NCBI GenBank assembly: GCA_026993705.1
Contig: JALWSJ010000175.1
Coordinates: forward strand, 1 to 23,024
Source: Flavobacteriales bacterium
Lineage (GTDB): Bacteria > Bacteroidota > Bacteroidia > Flavobacteriales_D > Parvicellaceae
Length of the DNA stretch: 23,024 nucleotides
Reading direction: 5' to 3'
This document shows positions 22,852-23,024 of this stretch, one piece after another; the stretch's first letter is position 1; every line of letters begins with the position of its first letter. Below the pieces are notes generated by a model, which worked only from the letters and a program-made list of their open reading frames with translations, had not been told where the DNA came from and did not search any database. The position numbers were made by a program, and so were the translations under genes.

Positions 22852-23024
22852 ATGAAAAAAATTATTAATATATTTATTACAGTTCTTACTTTTTCCTCCC
22901 TAACAGGTTCAGCTCAAAGTTGGAAATTCCTTCGCAATGAGTTTTCATTTGGTTTGGGAGCTGCTAGTTTTTTTGGTGAGTTAGGTGGAGCTGATAGAAT
23001 TGGTTCTCATAATATTAAAGGGAT
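22852..23024 (+). CDS. Probable outer-membrane beta-barrel protein (3' end missing)
   Basis: Only the first ~57 residues are in the window. MKKIINIFITVLTFSSLTGSA is a signal peptide, cut before QSWKFLRNEFSFGLGAASFFGELGGADRIGSHNIKG. The alternating strand plus FFGELGGADRIGSH resembles the start of small outer-membrane barrels of the DUF6089 kind in Bacteroidota, which open with a glycine-rich FLGDLGG segment. That family call is from memory and needs the rest of the gene. It has its own promoter and is divergent from the nitroreductase operon. Confidence 0.6.
   Translation, partial: MKKIINIFITVLTFSSLTGSAQSWKFLRNEFSFGLGAASFFGELGGADRIGSHNIKG

Overview
The window comes from an AT-rich chromosome of the phylum Bacteroidota, most likely a marine or aquatic Flavobacteriales-type organism. 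Several secreted proteins end in a type IX secretion (T9SS) C-terminal sorting domain. Promoters fit the Bacteroidota form, TTG, about 18-21 nt, then TAnnTTTG. Most start codons lack a Shine-Dalgarno sequence. Outer-membrane families typical of this phylum (DUF6029-like barrel, Omp28-like lipoprotein) are present. I see no rRNA, tRNA, CRISPR array, prophage or complete insertion sequence.

Layout. 1-1865: 3' part of purL (purine synthesis), with a strong terminator. 2162-6711: two T9SS-exported proteins (a DUF2341/LamG protein and a lysyl-endopeptidase-like serine protease), then idi, 3 nt behind the protease. 6957-8620: rimK, with a BtuF-like metal-receptor-fold protein 2 nt behind it. 9027-10667 (minus): carboxyltransferase subunit of an acyl-CoA carboxylase. 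11215-11994 (minus) and 12205-13701 (plus): divergent genes for two T9SS-exported proteins, each with a readable promoter. 13787-18628: TlpA-like thiol-disulfide protein, DUF6029-like barrel, Omp28-like lipoprotein, a two-domain GT2 glycosyltransferase and a PaaI-like thioesterase. 18837-19667: DAGAT/LPLAT-like acyltransferase. It converges on gapA (19702-20700, minus) across a perfect 34-nt palindromic terminator. 20821-22553 (minus): YjbR/MmcQ-like protein, a small membrane protein and a nitroreductase. 22852-end: N-terminus of a probable outer-membrane barrel protein.

The most striking non-coding signal is a family of five interspersed structured repeats, called R1-R5 here: 6721-6884, 8815-9001, 10759-10930, 14365-14537 and 21254-21544. 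Each has a short closing helix (GCGTT with AACGC), a conserved AGCCCGACCC linker and two long hairpins. The hairpin arms differ almost completely between copies yet still pair. In the second hairpin and the closing helix, nearly every non-Watson-Crick pair is G-U when read in one orientation, and would be A-C on the opposite strand. This suggests a transcribed structured RNA rather than a plain DNA palindrome. R5 is interrupted by a 99-bp MITE-like element with 17-bp terminal inverted repeats and a 4-bp target duplication; the other copies show the empty site.

A second theme is the envelope thiol chemistry of 12205-17194: a T9SS-exported thioredoxin-like protein (CSPC), a periplasmic TlpA-like protein (CKPC), an outer-membrane barrel and a lipoprotein with a thioredoxin-like CTNC site. 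The co-location suggests a shared role in oxidative folding or metal handling at the cell surface. That is inference.
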